A DNA stretch of 64,000 bases from Bradyrhizobium elkanii USDA 76 (GCF_023278185.1 NZ_CP066356.1:868001-932000); one strand, 5' to 3'; positions 44,685 through 53,435 are shown, counted from the stretch's first letter. Translations and numbers: made by a program. Notes: generated from the letters alone by a model not told the origin.

Positions 44685-45329
44685 CTACGGTGCGCTGGTC
44701 GAACGCGATGTGGTACGCGCTCGAGCCGCTCCTTGGTATGGCTTCCTGTCAACCGTTGCAGCCGACAGCCTGTGGTAAAGATCGCGTCGTCGCGCGATTG
44801 GCCACCAGTCATAAAGAAAGATTTCAAGCGGCCGCCAATTGGCGACCCATCCCAGGATCAGGAAGCTTTCCTCGACCATCTTTTTGAACGAGGCGTCGGC
44901 GAGAAATCCAGATGCCAGGTTTGATGCGAGCAAACAAGCGACGAGAATCGCCACGCCTATTGCAAGAGATCGGCGGCCGATTCGGAACAGCTCGTTCAGG
45001 TCGCCCTGAATGACACCTGCACGACTAGCGAAGTATTTGCCAAGGGCTTCCGGCAGGTCTCGCGACAGGTCTGTTTGCGACTGATCATCCGGAAAGTGGA
45101 CAACGATCCTGAATGGGTGGTCCGCAGGGAGTTCTCTGGCCCATCCTACAATATATTCCTCAGCTTCCCGGTCGAGATCCTTCTCGCGAAACGGAAATGG
45201 ATCAAGCGTATGGAAGAGTTGTGCGATGTCATCGACGCGAACTTCAATCGTCCCAGCGCTTATACCGCTATCTCGCTCTCCAATCCCACCTCGGTTTATC
45301 GTCGGTCCCTCAAACGCCACATCTGTCAC
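44685..45329 (-). CDS. Membrane-anchored hypothetical protein of the uspA-ATPase operon
   Basis: 214 residues. A soluble N-terminal half (GTIEVRVDDIAQLFHTLDPF, PFREKDLDREAEEYIVGWAR) precedes one long hydrophobic helix (LAIGVAILVACLLASNLASG) and a conserved end NWRPLEIFLYDWWPIARRRD. I chose the GTG at 45329 because it follows the uspA stop by 2 nt; no ATG precedes the conserved part. I recall similar proteins beside uspA genes in Bradyrhizobium. Function unknown; inner membrane. Confidence 0.75.
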   Translation of the reverse strand: MTDVAFEGPTINRGGIGERDSGISAGTIEVRVDDIAQLFHTLDPFPFREKDLDREAEEYIVGWARELPADHPFRIVVHFPDDQSQTDLSRDLPEALGKYFASRAGVIQGDLNELFRIGRRSLAIGVAILVACLLASNLASGFLADASFKKMVEESFLILGWVANWRPLEIFLYDWWPIARRRDLYHRLSAATVDRKPYQGAARARTTSRSTSAP

Positions 45330-45331
45330 CG

Positions 45332-46165
45332 TCAGTGCGAGAACAGAATGGGAAGCAGCGGCTTCGACAACATGCTCTTGGTTGCGCCGCCAAGGATGAA
45401 TTCGCGAAAGCGCGAGTGCCCATAGGCCCCCATCACAAGCATGTCCGCGTTGTGGGAAGCCACCTCCCGTGTGAGAACATCGCCGATCCATCGGCCCGCC
45501 GCATCTACCCTGTCAAGCGTGACATCGACGCCGTGTCTCGACAGGTTCTTCGCAAGTTCCTCGGACGAGTGCTCAGTATCGATGACCTTCTCGTTCGTCA
45601 CCGTGACGACGTGCACTCTCTTTGCCTTCTCCAGCATCGGGATAGCGTCGGCAACTGCCCGGGCGGCCGAACGGCTGAAGTCCCATGCGACGACGACGGT
45701 GTTCAACTCGAATGGCCCGGAAGGCGCGCTTTCCGGCAATACCAGGGTCGGCCGTCCGGATCCGAAGATGATCGCTTCGGCGTTCCATTGATCATAGGAT
45801 TCCGGCACTGAAACGATCGCGAGGTCACGCAGCCGCGCGTACTCGACCAGCCGCTCCGGTACGCGATGGCTCAAGCTCTTCTCACGGATGATCTCATGCA
45901 ACACGCCAGCCTTCTGCGCGGCCGCCTCAAAAGCGGCAAGGAGGGCTTGCGCACTGTCACGGCTTCGGTGTGCCTCACTGGCAGCGATCGCCCCAGCGGC
46001 TCCAAAGGAAATCAAGCTGCCAGGGACCTGGACGTGAACTTCGCAGCAGATCGCGGCTATATGTGCACCAAGCGACGACGCGAATGACACCGCCCGGTCA
46101 ATGACCGAAGCGGGCGTCGGCTCAGGGTAGCTCGTGAGGGTGAGGAGCATATCTCTAATCGCCAT
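45332..46165 (-). CDS. Universal stress protein (UspA family, tandem domains)
   Basis: 277 residues. The second half (from about residue 150) holds a full Usp domain with TVVVAWDFSRSAARAVADAI and the ATP-loop pattern GAYGHSRFREFILGGATKSM (G-x2-G-x9-G-S/T). The first half is a degenerate Usp domain (MLLTLTSYPEPTPASVIDRA). Usp proteins support survival in stationary phase and low oxygen. First gene of the uspA - membrane protein - ATPase operon. No clear FixK box ahead. Confidence 0.92.
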   Translation of the reverse strand: MAIRDMLLTLTSYPEPTPASVIDRAVSFASSLGAHIAAICCEVHVQVPGSLISFGAAGAIAASEAHRSRDSAQALLAAFEAAAQKAGVLHEIIREKSLSHRVPERLVEYARLRDLAIVSVPESYDQWNAEAIIFGSGRPTLVLPESAPSGPFELNTVVVAWDFSRSAARAVADAIPMLEKAKRVHVVTVTNEKVIDTEHSSEELAKNLSRHGVDVTLDRVDAAGRWIGDVLTREVASHNADMLVMGAYGHSRFREFILGGATKSMLSKPLLPILFSH

Positions 46166-46321
46166 TGGACTCTCCGGCAGAATGTCCCCTTGAGCCTAGC
46201 TTGCAGTTTGCAGGGCATTATTGATCTATCGCAGCCACCAGCAGCCGATTTTCGCCGCTCCGATTGACCCGGCTGCCCGTTCGGCCCGATCCATGAACTG
46301 TGCAGCGACTGCTTCGCTCTT

Positions 46322-46660
46322 GGCTCACGCGCCGGGCTTGCAATAGCGGGGCTTGCGTCTGGCTTCATCTCAAGCATCGCAACAATTAGTTCCATGGGGG
46401 CGCGAGCCGTAGCCGGCGCTGTTCTCTCGACTGTTGATAATGCTGATATCGGCGAGCTTGCGCGAGGCCTTCGGAGAAAGCGGCCTGATGATCGGTGCCG
46501 CAATCGCAGAGCTTGTCGATACTCATGCTGCTGCCGTCTCCGTCAACGAACACGATCAGCAAGATCACCGTCGCGTCGACCAGTGGGAGCCGTGCTTTCG
46601 CTCTTCGCGTCGTGCCTGGGCTGATCTTCCTAATCGCGGGTGCGTGGACCGGCGCACTCT
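46322..46660 (+). pseudogene. Remnant of an MgtC/DUF4010 membrane protein gene
   Basis: Read in three frames in order: GSRAGLAIAGLASGFISSIA-TISSMGARAVAGAVLSTV (46322-46435), then REAFGESGLMIGAAIAELVD-THAAAVS (about 46455-46535), then STNTISKITVASTSGSRAFA-LRVVPGLIFLIAGAWTGAL (about 46545-46660). This is the C-terminal DUF4010 half of MgtC-like proteins, with at least two frameshifts and an internal deletion of about 25 codons. The MgtC N-terminal domain is missing. Confidence 0.7.
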
Positions 46661-47772
46661 TCGGCGGCTTCATCGGACGCTGGTTTATTGAGCGGGGCGG
46701 ACGGCCATGCGCGGCGTTCGCCGAGTATCCCCTCGATATAGAGTGCGTTCACCGCGACGAGCAGAACGACCGCGAGTGGCGCCGCCAACAACACGCCGAC
46801 CGGGCCCAATAGAAGCCCAAAGACCAAAGTTGCGAAAAGGGTGAGAACAGGGGGCAGTTCGATGGCCTCGGCCTGGACCAGCGGCGTAATGAGATTGCCC
46901 TCAACGAAGTGAATGCCGGCATAAAGGGCAACGACATAGCCTACCAGCACTGGCCCTTGCATTGAAGCCACCAGTATCCCCGACACTGAGGCTAGGATCG
47001 GGCCGACATAGGGAACGAAGGCAAACATGCCGGAAATCAAACCTAATGCTATGGGTGCGGTGACGCCGAGCAATGCCAAGCCGATTGCAGTCAACGTACC
47101 GACTACCGCCATTGTGATCGACTGGCCGATGATCCAGCGCTTGAGCGTGGTTCCAAGAAGCTCAAGCATTTCCCTCGCGCCGTCACGCCGAGGTGCCGGC
47201 ACCAACCGTAACAAGCCGTCAAGATAACGAGTGGGCTGCACGGCAAAGTACAACGCGGCGAACAACAAGACGGCGATGTAAGCCGCAGTCCGGAACACGG
47301 AACCAAACAGTGCGGCAACGTAGCTCGCAACTGGCGCGGTCGCGGTACCAAGGTTGATGTCCTGCGCGTGCCCGAGAAACCACGCACCCCACGAACTCGA
47401 TCCGAATTCATGCACGAGCTGCGTGAGGCTTTGCGGCAAGTCCTTTGCGAGGAGGTTGAACTGCGATGCGATTTGCGAGCCAAACAGCCAGCCGACAGCG
47501 ACAATGGATCCGAAAAGGAAGAGAACGACCGGCACGACGGCCCAAGCCTCAGGTATTCGCGTCCGGCGGCTTAGCTCATGGGCAAGGCCGCGCAACAGCA
47601 AGGCCAGAAGAGCCGCCCCCAAAGCGAGAACCAGCACGTCCGAAAGCTTCCAAACGGCAAAACCCGCCACACCGACAACGGACAGCACCAAGAGGGCGCG
47701 CTCAAATGATGGAGCTGTTGGTTTGGTCCGCTCCCTAGCCTGAGGTGTAACGACAATGTCCAGCTTTCCCAT
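46630..47772 (-). CDS. AI-2E family permease
   Basis: 380 residues with about eight transmembrane helices in the UPF0118/AI-2E pattern. The C-terminal hallmark is FAFVPYVGPILASVSGILVA, with LVGYVVALYAGIHFVEGNLI-TPLVQAEAIELPPVLTL following. Members export autoinducer-2 or exchange Na+/H+; the substrate here is unknown. The ATG at 47772 (MGKLDIVVTPQ) is the likely start; 46 more codons are open upstream but cross the FixK-type box region. Divergent from cytochrome b561. Confidence 0.9.
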   Translation of the reverse strand: MGKLDIVVTPQARERTKPTAPSFERALLVLSVVGVAGFAVWKLSDVLVLALGAALLALLLRGLAHELSRRTRIPEAWAVVPVVLFLFGSIVAVGWLFGSQIASQFNLLAKDLPQSLTQLVHEFGSSSWGAWFLGHAQDINLGTATAPVASYVAALFGSVFRTAAYIAVLLFAALYFAVQPTRYLDGLLRLVPAPRRDGAREMLELLGTTLKRWIIGQSITMAVVGTLTAIGLALLGVTAPIALGLISGMFAFVPYVGPILASVSGILVASMQGPVLVGYVVALYAGIHFVEGNLITPLVQAEAIELPPVLTLFATLVFGLLLGPVGVLLAAPLAVVLLVAVNALYIEGILGERRAWPSAPLNKPASDEAAEECAGPRTRD

Positions 47773-47838
47773 GCTCGCTCGTTCCAGGAGCCGCGCAAAT
47801 CGCAAGCGACACATCAAGCCGGAATGAGGGTTTTCCCG

Positions 47839-47852
47839 TTGATTCAGATCAA
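47839..47852. promoter_or_regulatory. Perfect FixK/FNR box between permease and cytochrome b561
   Basis: TTGATTCAGATCAA, an exact TTGAT-N4-ATCAA dyad, 47 nt before the cytochrome b561 start and 66 nt before the divergent permease start; the distance suits class II activation of cytochrome b561 best. Confidence 0.85.
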
Positions 47853-47899
47853 CTTCGCACGCTCGGTCCGGCCTATTTTGCGATGGGAGGGTCAAAGCC

Positions 47900-48469
47900 A
47901 TGAAGACCATAGCGCGCGATGACTACGGCCCCGTTGCCAAGACCTTGCATTGGATAACGGTTCTTCTCGTCATCATTGCCTGGACGTTGGGCATGTTCGG
48001 CGAAGAACTTTCTGAAGGGGCGGCACAAGAATCAGGATTGTTGACGCACATCTGGATCGGACTGGCCGTTCTGGTTGTCGCAGTCGTCCGAATTCCTTGG
48101 CGCATCGCAAATCCGCCACCGAAAATCGTTCCCACCGAGTTCGGCAGATGGTTGGTCGAATGGACCGATCCCGCATCCCGGTTGATGCATTACGTGCTCT
48201 ATGGATTGCTGGTGCTGGTACCAGCTTTCGGCATCGCGCTGCAGTTCGCAGAAGGTCATTCGCTGCCGCTATTCGGCATTGGCGAGATTCCATCGCCGTG
48301 GCTCGCTGACAAGGCGTTCGCGCACAACCTCAAGGAAGTGCATGAAATTCTTGCTAACCTTCTCGTAATCCTGGCCGTGTTCCATATGGCCGCTGCTCTC
48401 GTGCATCACATCGTTTTTGGCGACAGCACCCTGAAGCGCATGCTGCCGCGAATGCGCAAACAGATGTAG
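47900..48469 (+). CDS. Cytochrome b561 family protein
   Basis: 189 residues with four transmembrane helices. Haem-ligand histidines are in KTLHWITVLLVIIAW (first helix) and in the later helices (RLMHYVLYG; KEVHEILANLLVILAVFHMA-AALVHH). Di-haem membrane proteins of this type move electrons between the quinone pool and periplasmic acceptors. GGGAGG precedes the ATG. A perfect FixK box lies just ahead, suggesting induction at low oxygen. A second member lies at 52136. Confidence 0.93.
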   Translation: MKTIARDDYGPVAKTLHWITVLLVIIAWTLGMFGEELSEGAAQESGLLTHIWIGLAVLVVAVVRIPWRIANPPPKIVPTEFGRWLVEWTDPASRLMHYVLYGLLVLVPAFGIALQFAEGHSLPLFGIGEIPSPWLADKAFAHNLKEVHEILANLLVILAVFHMAAALVHHIVFGDSTLKRMLPRMRKQM

Positions 48470-48489
48470 AAGATCTGGACTCGAGTCAG

Positions 48490-48503
48490 TTGACCCATAT
48501 CAA
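48490..48503. promoter_or_regulatory. FixK/FNR box ahead of the Spy-like gene
   Basis: TTGACCCATATCAA, exact match to TTGAY-N4-ATCAA, 63 nt before the start at 48567. Confidence 0.8.
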
Positions 48504-48566
48504 GGCGCCGGTTGCGGTTGATGCGATCATGCGCGTGTTCGCTCATTTCTATGAGGAGAGCGCGTC

Positions 48567-49103
48567 ATGAGATCGGTGGTCAAGAGTACCGTGGTTGCGC
48601 TTGCTATCGTGTCAGCAATCGTCGGCACGGCCGTTGCCCAGGACCAGTCCCCGCAGACTTGGGGTCCCCGCGGTATGATGGGTTACGGGTTCATGGGACC
48701 TGGCATGATGGGCCATGGTGCTATGGGCCCTTGGATCATGGGACGGAGCGGATCGGCGGAAGCGATGTGTAGTGCGATGGCCAGCCATATCGATGGCCGT
48801 CTCGCTTATGTCAAAGCGGAGCTCAAGGTGACGGATGCCCAAGAGCCGCTCTGGAACGCTTACGCCGTCGCCGCACGCGACAACGCGAAAGCGATGAGTG
48901 CCCGTTGTACAACTATGATGGGCAAGCCGGACTCTCCAGTAAGCTTGCCCGACCGCCTTGATCAAAATGAGCAGTTAATGGCCGCGCAACTCGAGGCCGT
49001 GCGTGCCATGGATAGGACGCTGAAGCCGCTCTATGCAGCGCTGAGCGACGGCCAGAAGAAGGCAGCAGATCAGTTGTTCTGGGGTCCAATGGGCATGATG
49101 TGA
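48567..49103 (+). CDS. Spy/CpxP-type periplasmic protein
   Basis: 178 residues. Signal peptide (VVALAIVSAIVGTAVAQ), a Met/Gly-rich linker (GPRGMMGYGFMGPGMMGHGA), then an all-helical LTxxQ-like domain (IDGRLAYVKAELKVTDAQEP-LWNAYA, LKPLYAALSDGQKKAADQLF). Spy-like proteins are periplasmic chaperones; the Met-rich segment suggests copper or silver binding as in related proteins, an inference. GAGGAGAG precedes the ATG. A FixK box lies ahead. Confidence 0.88.
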   Translation: MRSVVKSTVVALAIVSAIVGTAVAQDQSPQTWGPRGMMGYGFMGPGMMGHGAMGPWIMGRSGSAEAMCSAMASHIDGRLAYVKAELKVTDAQEPLWNAYAVAARDNAKAMSARCTTMMGKPDSPVSLPDRLDQNEQLMAAQLEAVRAMDRTLKPLYAALSDGQKKAADQLFWGPMGMM

Positions 49104-49219
49104 CGGAGGGAACAGAAAAAAGGGTGCGCCGTTCCAGCGGTTTGGTTCTGGCGTATTTCCCAATTTCGTCCGCGTAATGCCGGAGCCGGCATTCCAGCTC
49201 CGGCATGCTACACAGTTCG

Positions 49220-49459
49220 TTAGTCCCGATCGTCCTCCTCATGAGCTTCCCTGCGCTCCTCACGATACCGCTTGTGGGCTTCGCGGGACCGCTCGTCGCG
49301 TGGCGTGCCCAGATGCTCGCCGTCCTTGTGGAGACTTTCCGTCTGGGCCGTTACCTGGGAGCTGTCCTTCTCCGGCATCCTGTCTTGGCCGGCATGGGCT
49401 GCGGCCACCAGACCGCCAATCCCGACCACCACAGTCGTCAGGATCATTGCCTTACGCAT
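49220..49459 (-). CDS. Small exported, highly charged protein
   Basis: 79 residues: signal peptide (KAMILTTVVVGIGGLVAAAH, then AGQ) followed by a very charged mature part (RDERSREAHKRYREERREAH-EEDDRD) that is disordered or helical. AGGAGAACTG precedes the ATG at 49459. Divergent from the PepSY gene and sharing its upstream FixK box. Function unknown; periplasmic. Confidence 0.7.
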   Translation of the reverse strand: MRKAMILTTVVVGIGGLVAAAHAGQDRMPEKDSSQVTAQTESLHKDGEHLGTPRDERSREAHKRYREERREAHEEDDRD

Positions 49460-49542
49460 CGTCAGTTCTCCTATCTTTGAGCCGGCCGGTCATTCGGCCG
49501 CGCCGATCGTAAACATGACGCAAAGGCGCTGACGCTCCCCTG

Positions 49543-49556
49543 TTGATTCATATCAG
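49543..49556. promoter_or_regulatory. FixK/FNR box between the small exported protein and the PepSY operon
   Basis: TTGATTCATATCAG, one mismatch in the last position, 53 nt before the PepSY gene and 83 nt before the divergent gene. Confidence 0.65.
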
Positions 49557-49609
49557 CCAAATGTCAGGTCGCTTCCGGCATATTCGAGCCGAAACTAGGT
49601 AAGAAACAG

Positions 49610-49939
49610 ATGCGCCTGCACCACCCCTTCACCGTGGCCCGGATAGCACTTCTGCTCGTGACATTTGCGTCGACAGCAGCGCCAACCGTCGCGCGTGACG
49701 ACGATCCGAAACGCCGGGACGCGGTACGCCGTGCCGTGGAGGCCGGCGAGGTCTTGCCGCTCTCCCAAATCCTGGAACGGGTTCGGGGAAAGGTGCCCGG
49801 TGATATCACAGGCATTGAAATCAATCGTGAAGAGGGCCGCTGGCTTTATGAGTTCCGAGTGATCGATCGTGGCGGCCGTGTGCTCGAAGTGCACGTTGAC
49901 GCGCGCAGCGGCAACATTGAACAGATCGAGGAAAAATAG
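49610..49939 (+). CDS. Exported PepSY-domain protein
   Basis: 109 residues: signal peptide (ARIALLLVTFASTAAPTVA) and a single PepSY domain (VEAGEVLPLSQILERVRGKV, DITGIEINREEGRWLYEFRV, VLEVHVDARSGNIEQIEE). Such small periplasmic proteins accompany two-component systems and may inhibit proteases or tune the sensor. Directly abuts the response regulator gene (stop at 49939, next ATG at 49940). Confidence 0.9.
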   Translation: MRLHHPFTVARIALLLVTFASTAAPTVARDDDPKRRDAVRRAVEAGEVLPLSQILERVRGKVPGDITGIEINREEGRWLYEFRVIDRGGRVLEVHVDARSGNIEQIEEK

Positions 49940-50605
49940 ATGCGCGTGCTCCTGGTCGAGGATGATCGCCGGATTGCCTCAGACGTCGCACGTGCGCTCG
50001 AAGCTGCCGGCTACGTGGTGGAGATCGTTCGCGACGGCGAGGAGGCTTGGTTTCGCGGCGACACCGAAGATTACGGCGCTGTCATTCTCGACCTTGGCTT
50101 GCCCGAAATGGATGGACTTTCGGTGCTCAAGCGCTGGCGGGCCAACGCTCGCCAAATGCCGGTCCTGATCCTGACGGCGCGCGGCAGTTGGGCGGAGCGC
50201 GTCGACGGGATCGACGCCGGCGCCGACGACTATCTACCAAAGCCGTTCCGGACCGAGGAACTGCTCGCGCGCTTGCGCGCGATTGTCCGGCGGTCTTCTG
50301 GTCACGCGTCTTCAGTCCTGAGCGCCGGCGATTTGACCCTGGACGAGCGTCAGATGAAGGTTAGCTTGCGCGGGATCCCCGTCGCGTTGTCGCAGCTCGA
50401 ATACCGCCTCGTCGCCTATCTGCTGCGGCACCGGGGTCGTGTGGTGCCACAGCACGAGCTAGACGAGAACGTTTATGGTCCCGGGCAGGAGCACGACTCG
50501 AACGCGCTGGAGGTCCTGGTGCGCCGGGTGCGCAAGAAGCTGGGACAAGAAGTGATCGAGACACGGCGCGGGTTCGGGTATTCCGTGCCGGGGCCACATC
50601 CATGA
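49940..50605 (+). CDS. OmpR-family response regulator
   Basis: 221 residues. Receiver domain MRVLLVEDDRRIASDVARAL with acidic pocket DD, phosphorylation Asp51 in VILDLGLPEMDG, Thr in LTARG and Lys in PKPFRTEEL; then a winged-helix DNA-binding domain ending VRRVRKKLGQEVIETRRGFG-YSV. Phosphorylated by the kinase encoded next (4-nt overlap). The target genes are not known; PepSY-associated systems often control envelope or metal stress genes. Confidence 0.95.
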   Translation: MRVLLVEDDRRIASDVARALEAAGYVVEIVRDGEEAWFRGDTEDYGAVILDLGLPEMDGLSVLKRWRANARQMPVLILTARGSWAERVDGIDAGADDYLPKPFRTEELLARLRAIVRRSSGHASSVLSAGDLTLDERQMKVSLRGIPVALSQLEYRLVAYLLRHRGRVVPQHELDENVYGPGQEHDSNALEVLVRRVRKKLGQEVIETRRGFGYSVPGPHP

Positions 50606-51990
50606 AATGGACCTCCTTGCGGCTTCGCTTGGTGGCCGGTGGCATGATCGCCATCCTGGTCGCACTTGGCGTGGCCGGTGCAGGCTTTGTCGTGCTATTT
50701 CAGCGTCATGTGTCGCGCGCGATGGCGGCCGATCTCGACGTCCATCTCCGGCAACTACTTGCCGGCATCGACGTCGGTTCTGATGGGCACCTCATAATTA
50801 ACCGGCAACCTGCCGATCCCAGGTTCGAAGAGCCGCTGTCCGGCCTTTACTGGCAGGTGACCGACGATCGCGAACAGATGCTGCGATCGCGTTCGTTGTG
50901 GGATACGACGCTTCGCTTGCCACCTGATGAACCCGGCCCGAGCGAAGTGCATCAGCATGAGGTCAATGGGCCGGGCGACGCCCGCGTGCTCGTCGCAGAA
51001 CGTGGCGTGCTGATGACGGTTGGCGATCGGCGCGTGCGCGTTCGGACGGCGGTTGCGTCGGATTTGTCGCGGGCAGCGGTAGCGGTGAAAGCCTTCGCCA
51101 AGGATCTATTCGTTGCGCTCGCGTTGCTCGCAGCCGTGTTGGCGATCGCGACCTCGGTCCAGGTCAGCCTTGGTCTGCGGCCGCTTGCCGTTCTCCGCCG
51201 CGGCATTTCCGAGATCAGGGCGGGTCACAGGAAGCGCCTTCCTGCTGCTGTACCGAGCGAGGTGGGCCCACTGGTCGAGGAAGTCAATGCGCTGATTGAC
51301 GCCCAAGAGCGGGAGATCGCGCGCTCTCGCGGTCGTGCGGCCGATCTCGCTCACGGCTTCAAGACGCCGCTTGCGGCGCTAACTTCCGACGCGGCCCGTC
51401 TCCGCGAGCGGGGCGACGACAAAACGGCCGAGGATATCGAAGCGGTTGCCGACGCAATGAGCCGCCATGTCGACCGGGAGCTGGCGCTCGCTCGGTTGCG
51501 CAGCGGGACGGGCAGCACCGGGGCCGCGATGAGCGAGCTTCGTCCCCTCGTGAGTTCGCTTCTGACCACGCTCGCACGGACGTCCAGTGGGGAAAAAATC
51601 CTGTTTGAACGTTCAATTCCAGAAGGGTTGCGCATTCCGCTTGATCGCACTGATCTTGCCGAGGTGCTCGGCAATCTTCTTGAGAACGCCGCGCGTCACG
51701 CCAAAGCGAGAGTTCGCATCGCGGCCATTGCCGACCCGCTATCGGTGGTCGTTGAGGACGATGGTGAGGGCATTCCCGAAGACCAGATTGCGCGCGTACT
51801 CGAAAGGGGCGGACGACTGGACGAACAGGGTTCGGGCTCGGGGCTGGGCCTCGCAATTGTCCAGGATGTCCTCGAAGCGTACAGATGGCACCTTCAGATC
51901 ACCCGCTCGGAACTTGGCGGCGCACGGGTGACAATTGCTCCCGATACCGACCCCAACTCCCGCATAAAACGTAACCGAGCAACGGCCTGA
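50602..51990 (+). CDS. Sensor histidine kinase
   Basis: 462 residues. Two transmembrane helices (LVAGGMIAILVALGVAGAGF near the N-terminus; LFVALALLAAVLAIATSVQV about 170) enclose a periplasmic domain of ~125 residues. HAMP follows, then a PhoQ-type H box DLAHGFKTPLAAL (His251), and the ATPase domain with NLLENAARHA (N box), VEDDGEGIPED (G1) and GSGLGLAIVQDV (G2). Partner of the response regulator at 49940. Confidence 0.95.
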   Translation: MKWTSLRLRLVAGGMIAILVALGVAGAGFVVLFQRHVSRAMAADLDVHLRQLLAGIDVGSDGHLIINRQPADPRFEEPLSGLYWQVTDDREQMLRSRSLWDTTLRLPPDEPGPSEVHQHEVNGPGDARVLVAERGVLMTVGDRRVRVRTAVASDLSRAAVAVKAFAKDLFVALALLAAVLAIATSVQVSLGLRPLAVLRRGISEIRAGHRKRLPAAVPSEVGPLVEEVNALIDAQEREIARSRGRAADLAHGFKTPLAALTSDAARLRERGDDKTAEDIEAVADAMSRHVDRELALARLRSGTGSTGAAMSELRPLVSSLLTTLARTSSGEKILFERSIPEGLRIPLDRTDLAEVLGNLLENAARHAKARVRIAAIADPLSVVVEDDGEGIPEDQIARVLERGGRLDEQGSGSGLGLAIVQDVLEAYRWHLQITRSELGGARVTIAPDTDPNSRIKRNRATA

Positions 51991-52135
51991 CCTGTCTTGA
52001 TCCTGACAATTTGCTGACAATTTCAGTCAGGTTGCCGACGGCGCGTTTGAGCTATCAATCCTGCATCGGCCGATCTCGCTCGACCGCATCAACGGCGACA
52101 GGTCGGTCATTAGTGCTTGAAATGGAGTGTTCAAC

Positions 52136-52690
52136 ATGCGTGCTCGAAACTCGTCCCGAGGTTATGGTGCGGTTGCAATGGCGCTGCATTGGGCGGTCGT
52201 CGTGCTCGTTCTGGGCGCGTGGCTCATCGGGCAATTCGGCGACGAATTGCCTCGCGGCGCGCCGCGCGAAACCGGTCTGTTTGTTCACATGTCGCTCGGC
52301 CTTGCCGTTATCGCCTTCGCGATCACCCGCCTATTCTGGCGTCTGCGCGATCCGCCGCCGCCGCCGGAACAGTCGCCGCTAGGCTCGTGGGGCAAGAGGG
52401 CGAGCAAAGCGGTCCACTATCTGATCTACGTGGCGCTCATTGCGGTGCCGATTGCAGGAATCGTGCTGCAGTTCGCGCGTGGGCATGCGCTACCGATCTT
52501 TGGCTTGTTCGAAATCGCTTCGCCATGGCCGGCCGACCGCGCTTTTGCGCATGATGTCAAGGAAGTTCACGAAGTGCTCGCCAACGGCATGCTGGCGCTG
52601 ATCGGCCTTCACGCGGCCGCGGCGCTCGTCCATCATTTCATTTTTAGGGATCGGACGCTGTTGCGGATGCTGCCTGTCACACGATCCTGA
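52136..52690 (+). CDS. Cytochrome b561 family protein (second copy)
   Basis: 184 residues, same four-helix pattern as the protein at 47900: MALHWAVVVLVLGAWLIGQF, RETGLFVHMSLGLAVIAFAI, KAVHYLIYVALIAVPIAGIV and KEVHEVLANGMLALIGLHAA-AALVHH. Haem histidines are retained. GGAG lies 9 nt before ATG 52136. It has no clear FixK box. Stands between the kinase gene and the VIT-type transporter gene. Confidence 0.92.
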   Translation: MRARNSSRGYGAVAMALHWAVVVLVLGAWLIGQFGDELPRGAPRETGLFVHMSLGLAVIAFAITRLFWRLRDPPPPPEQSPLGSWGKRASKAVHYLIYVALIAVPIAGIVLQFARGHALPIFGLFEIASPWPADRAFAHDVKEVHEVLANGMLALIGLHAAAALVHHFIFRDRTLLRMLPVTRS

Positions 52691-52739
52691 GCCCTCGGAA
52701 GCAGGATAGCCGCAACCCGATCGGCCGTTGGAGATCATC

Positions 52740-53435
52740 ATGCCTGCCACGCCACACATCGAGAAGCATTTCACGGCATCGGAGTCGGTCCGCGATGTGG
52801 TGATCGGAATGGCCGATGGCCTGACGGTGCCGTTCGCGCTGGCGGCCGGCCTGTCGGCCGCTGTCGTCAGCACGGATGTGATCGTAACGGCCGGACTTGC
52901 CGAAGTTGTGGCCGGCGCGATCGCCATGGGTCTCGGCGGCTATCTTGCGGCACGCACCGATGCCGAGCACTACACGGCCGAAGAGAACCGCGAGAATTAC
53001 GAGATTGATCACCTGCACGAGAAGGAGATCGAAGAAGTCGAGACGATCTTCCGTGAATATGGCCTGGAAGGAAACGTCTTGCAGAACGTCGTGAACGCGA
53101 TCGCCGCTGATCGGCGACGATGGGTCGACTTTATGATGCGTTTCGAACTGGGCCTCGAGCGACCCGACCCGAAGCGTGCTTCGATCAGCGCCGCCACCAT
53201 CGGCGGCTCCTACATCGTCGGCGGACTAATTCCGCTGATCCCTTACATGCTGGCGCACAACATCACGACGGCATTGCAGATTTCGGTCGCGGCCACGGGC
53301 TTCGCTCTGCTCTGCTTCGGGGCAATCAAGGGGCATTTCACCGGCGTCAACAAGGTCAAGTCTGCGCTGCAGACGCTTCTGGTCGGCGGGCTCGCTGCAG
53401 GTGCAGCTTATTGGCTCGCGCATTTGTTTGGATAG
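52740..53435 (+). CDS. VIT1/CCC1-type Fe2+/Mn2+ transporter family protein
   Basis: 231 residues with five predicted transmembrane helices. Landmarks: VRDVVIGMADGLTVPFALAA (first helix with the conserved Asp), VVAGAIAMGLGGYLAARTDA, a cytoplasmic helical metal-binding loop (EEIEEVETIFREYGL-type, KEIEEVETIFREYGLEG) and GGSYIVGGLIPLIPYML. Expected to move ferrous iron or manganese across the inner membrane by proton exchange. GGAG precedes the ATG. Last gene of element A. Confidence 0.93.
   Translation: MPATPHIEKHFTASESVRDVVIGMADGLTVPFALAAGLSAAVVSTDVIVTAGLAEVVAGAIAMGLGGYLAARTDAEHYTAEENRENYEIDHLHEKEIEEVETIFREYGLEGNVLQNVVNAIAADRRRWVDFMMRFELGLERPDPKRASISAATIGGSYIVGGLIPLIPYMLAHNITTALQISVAATGFALLCFGAIKGHFTGVNKVKSALQTLLVGGLAAGAAYWLAHLFG

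Noticed and set aside
46180..46215. FixK box ahead of uspA (TTGATCTATCGCAG)
   Set aside because: Only the left half matches; the right half has lost ATCAA, so it was not counted.
52045..52060. FixK box ahead of the second cytochrome b561 (TTGAGCTATCAA)
   Set aside because: The dyad spacing is two bases too short for a FixK/FNR site.
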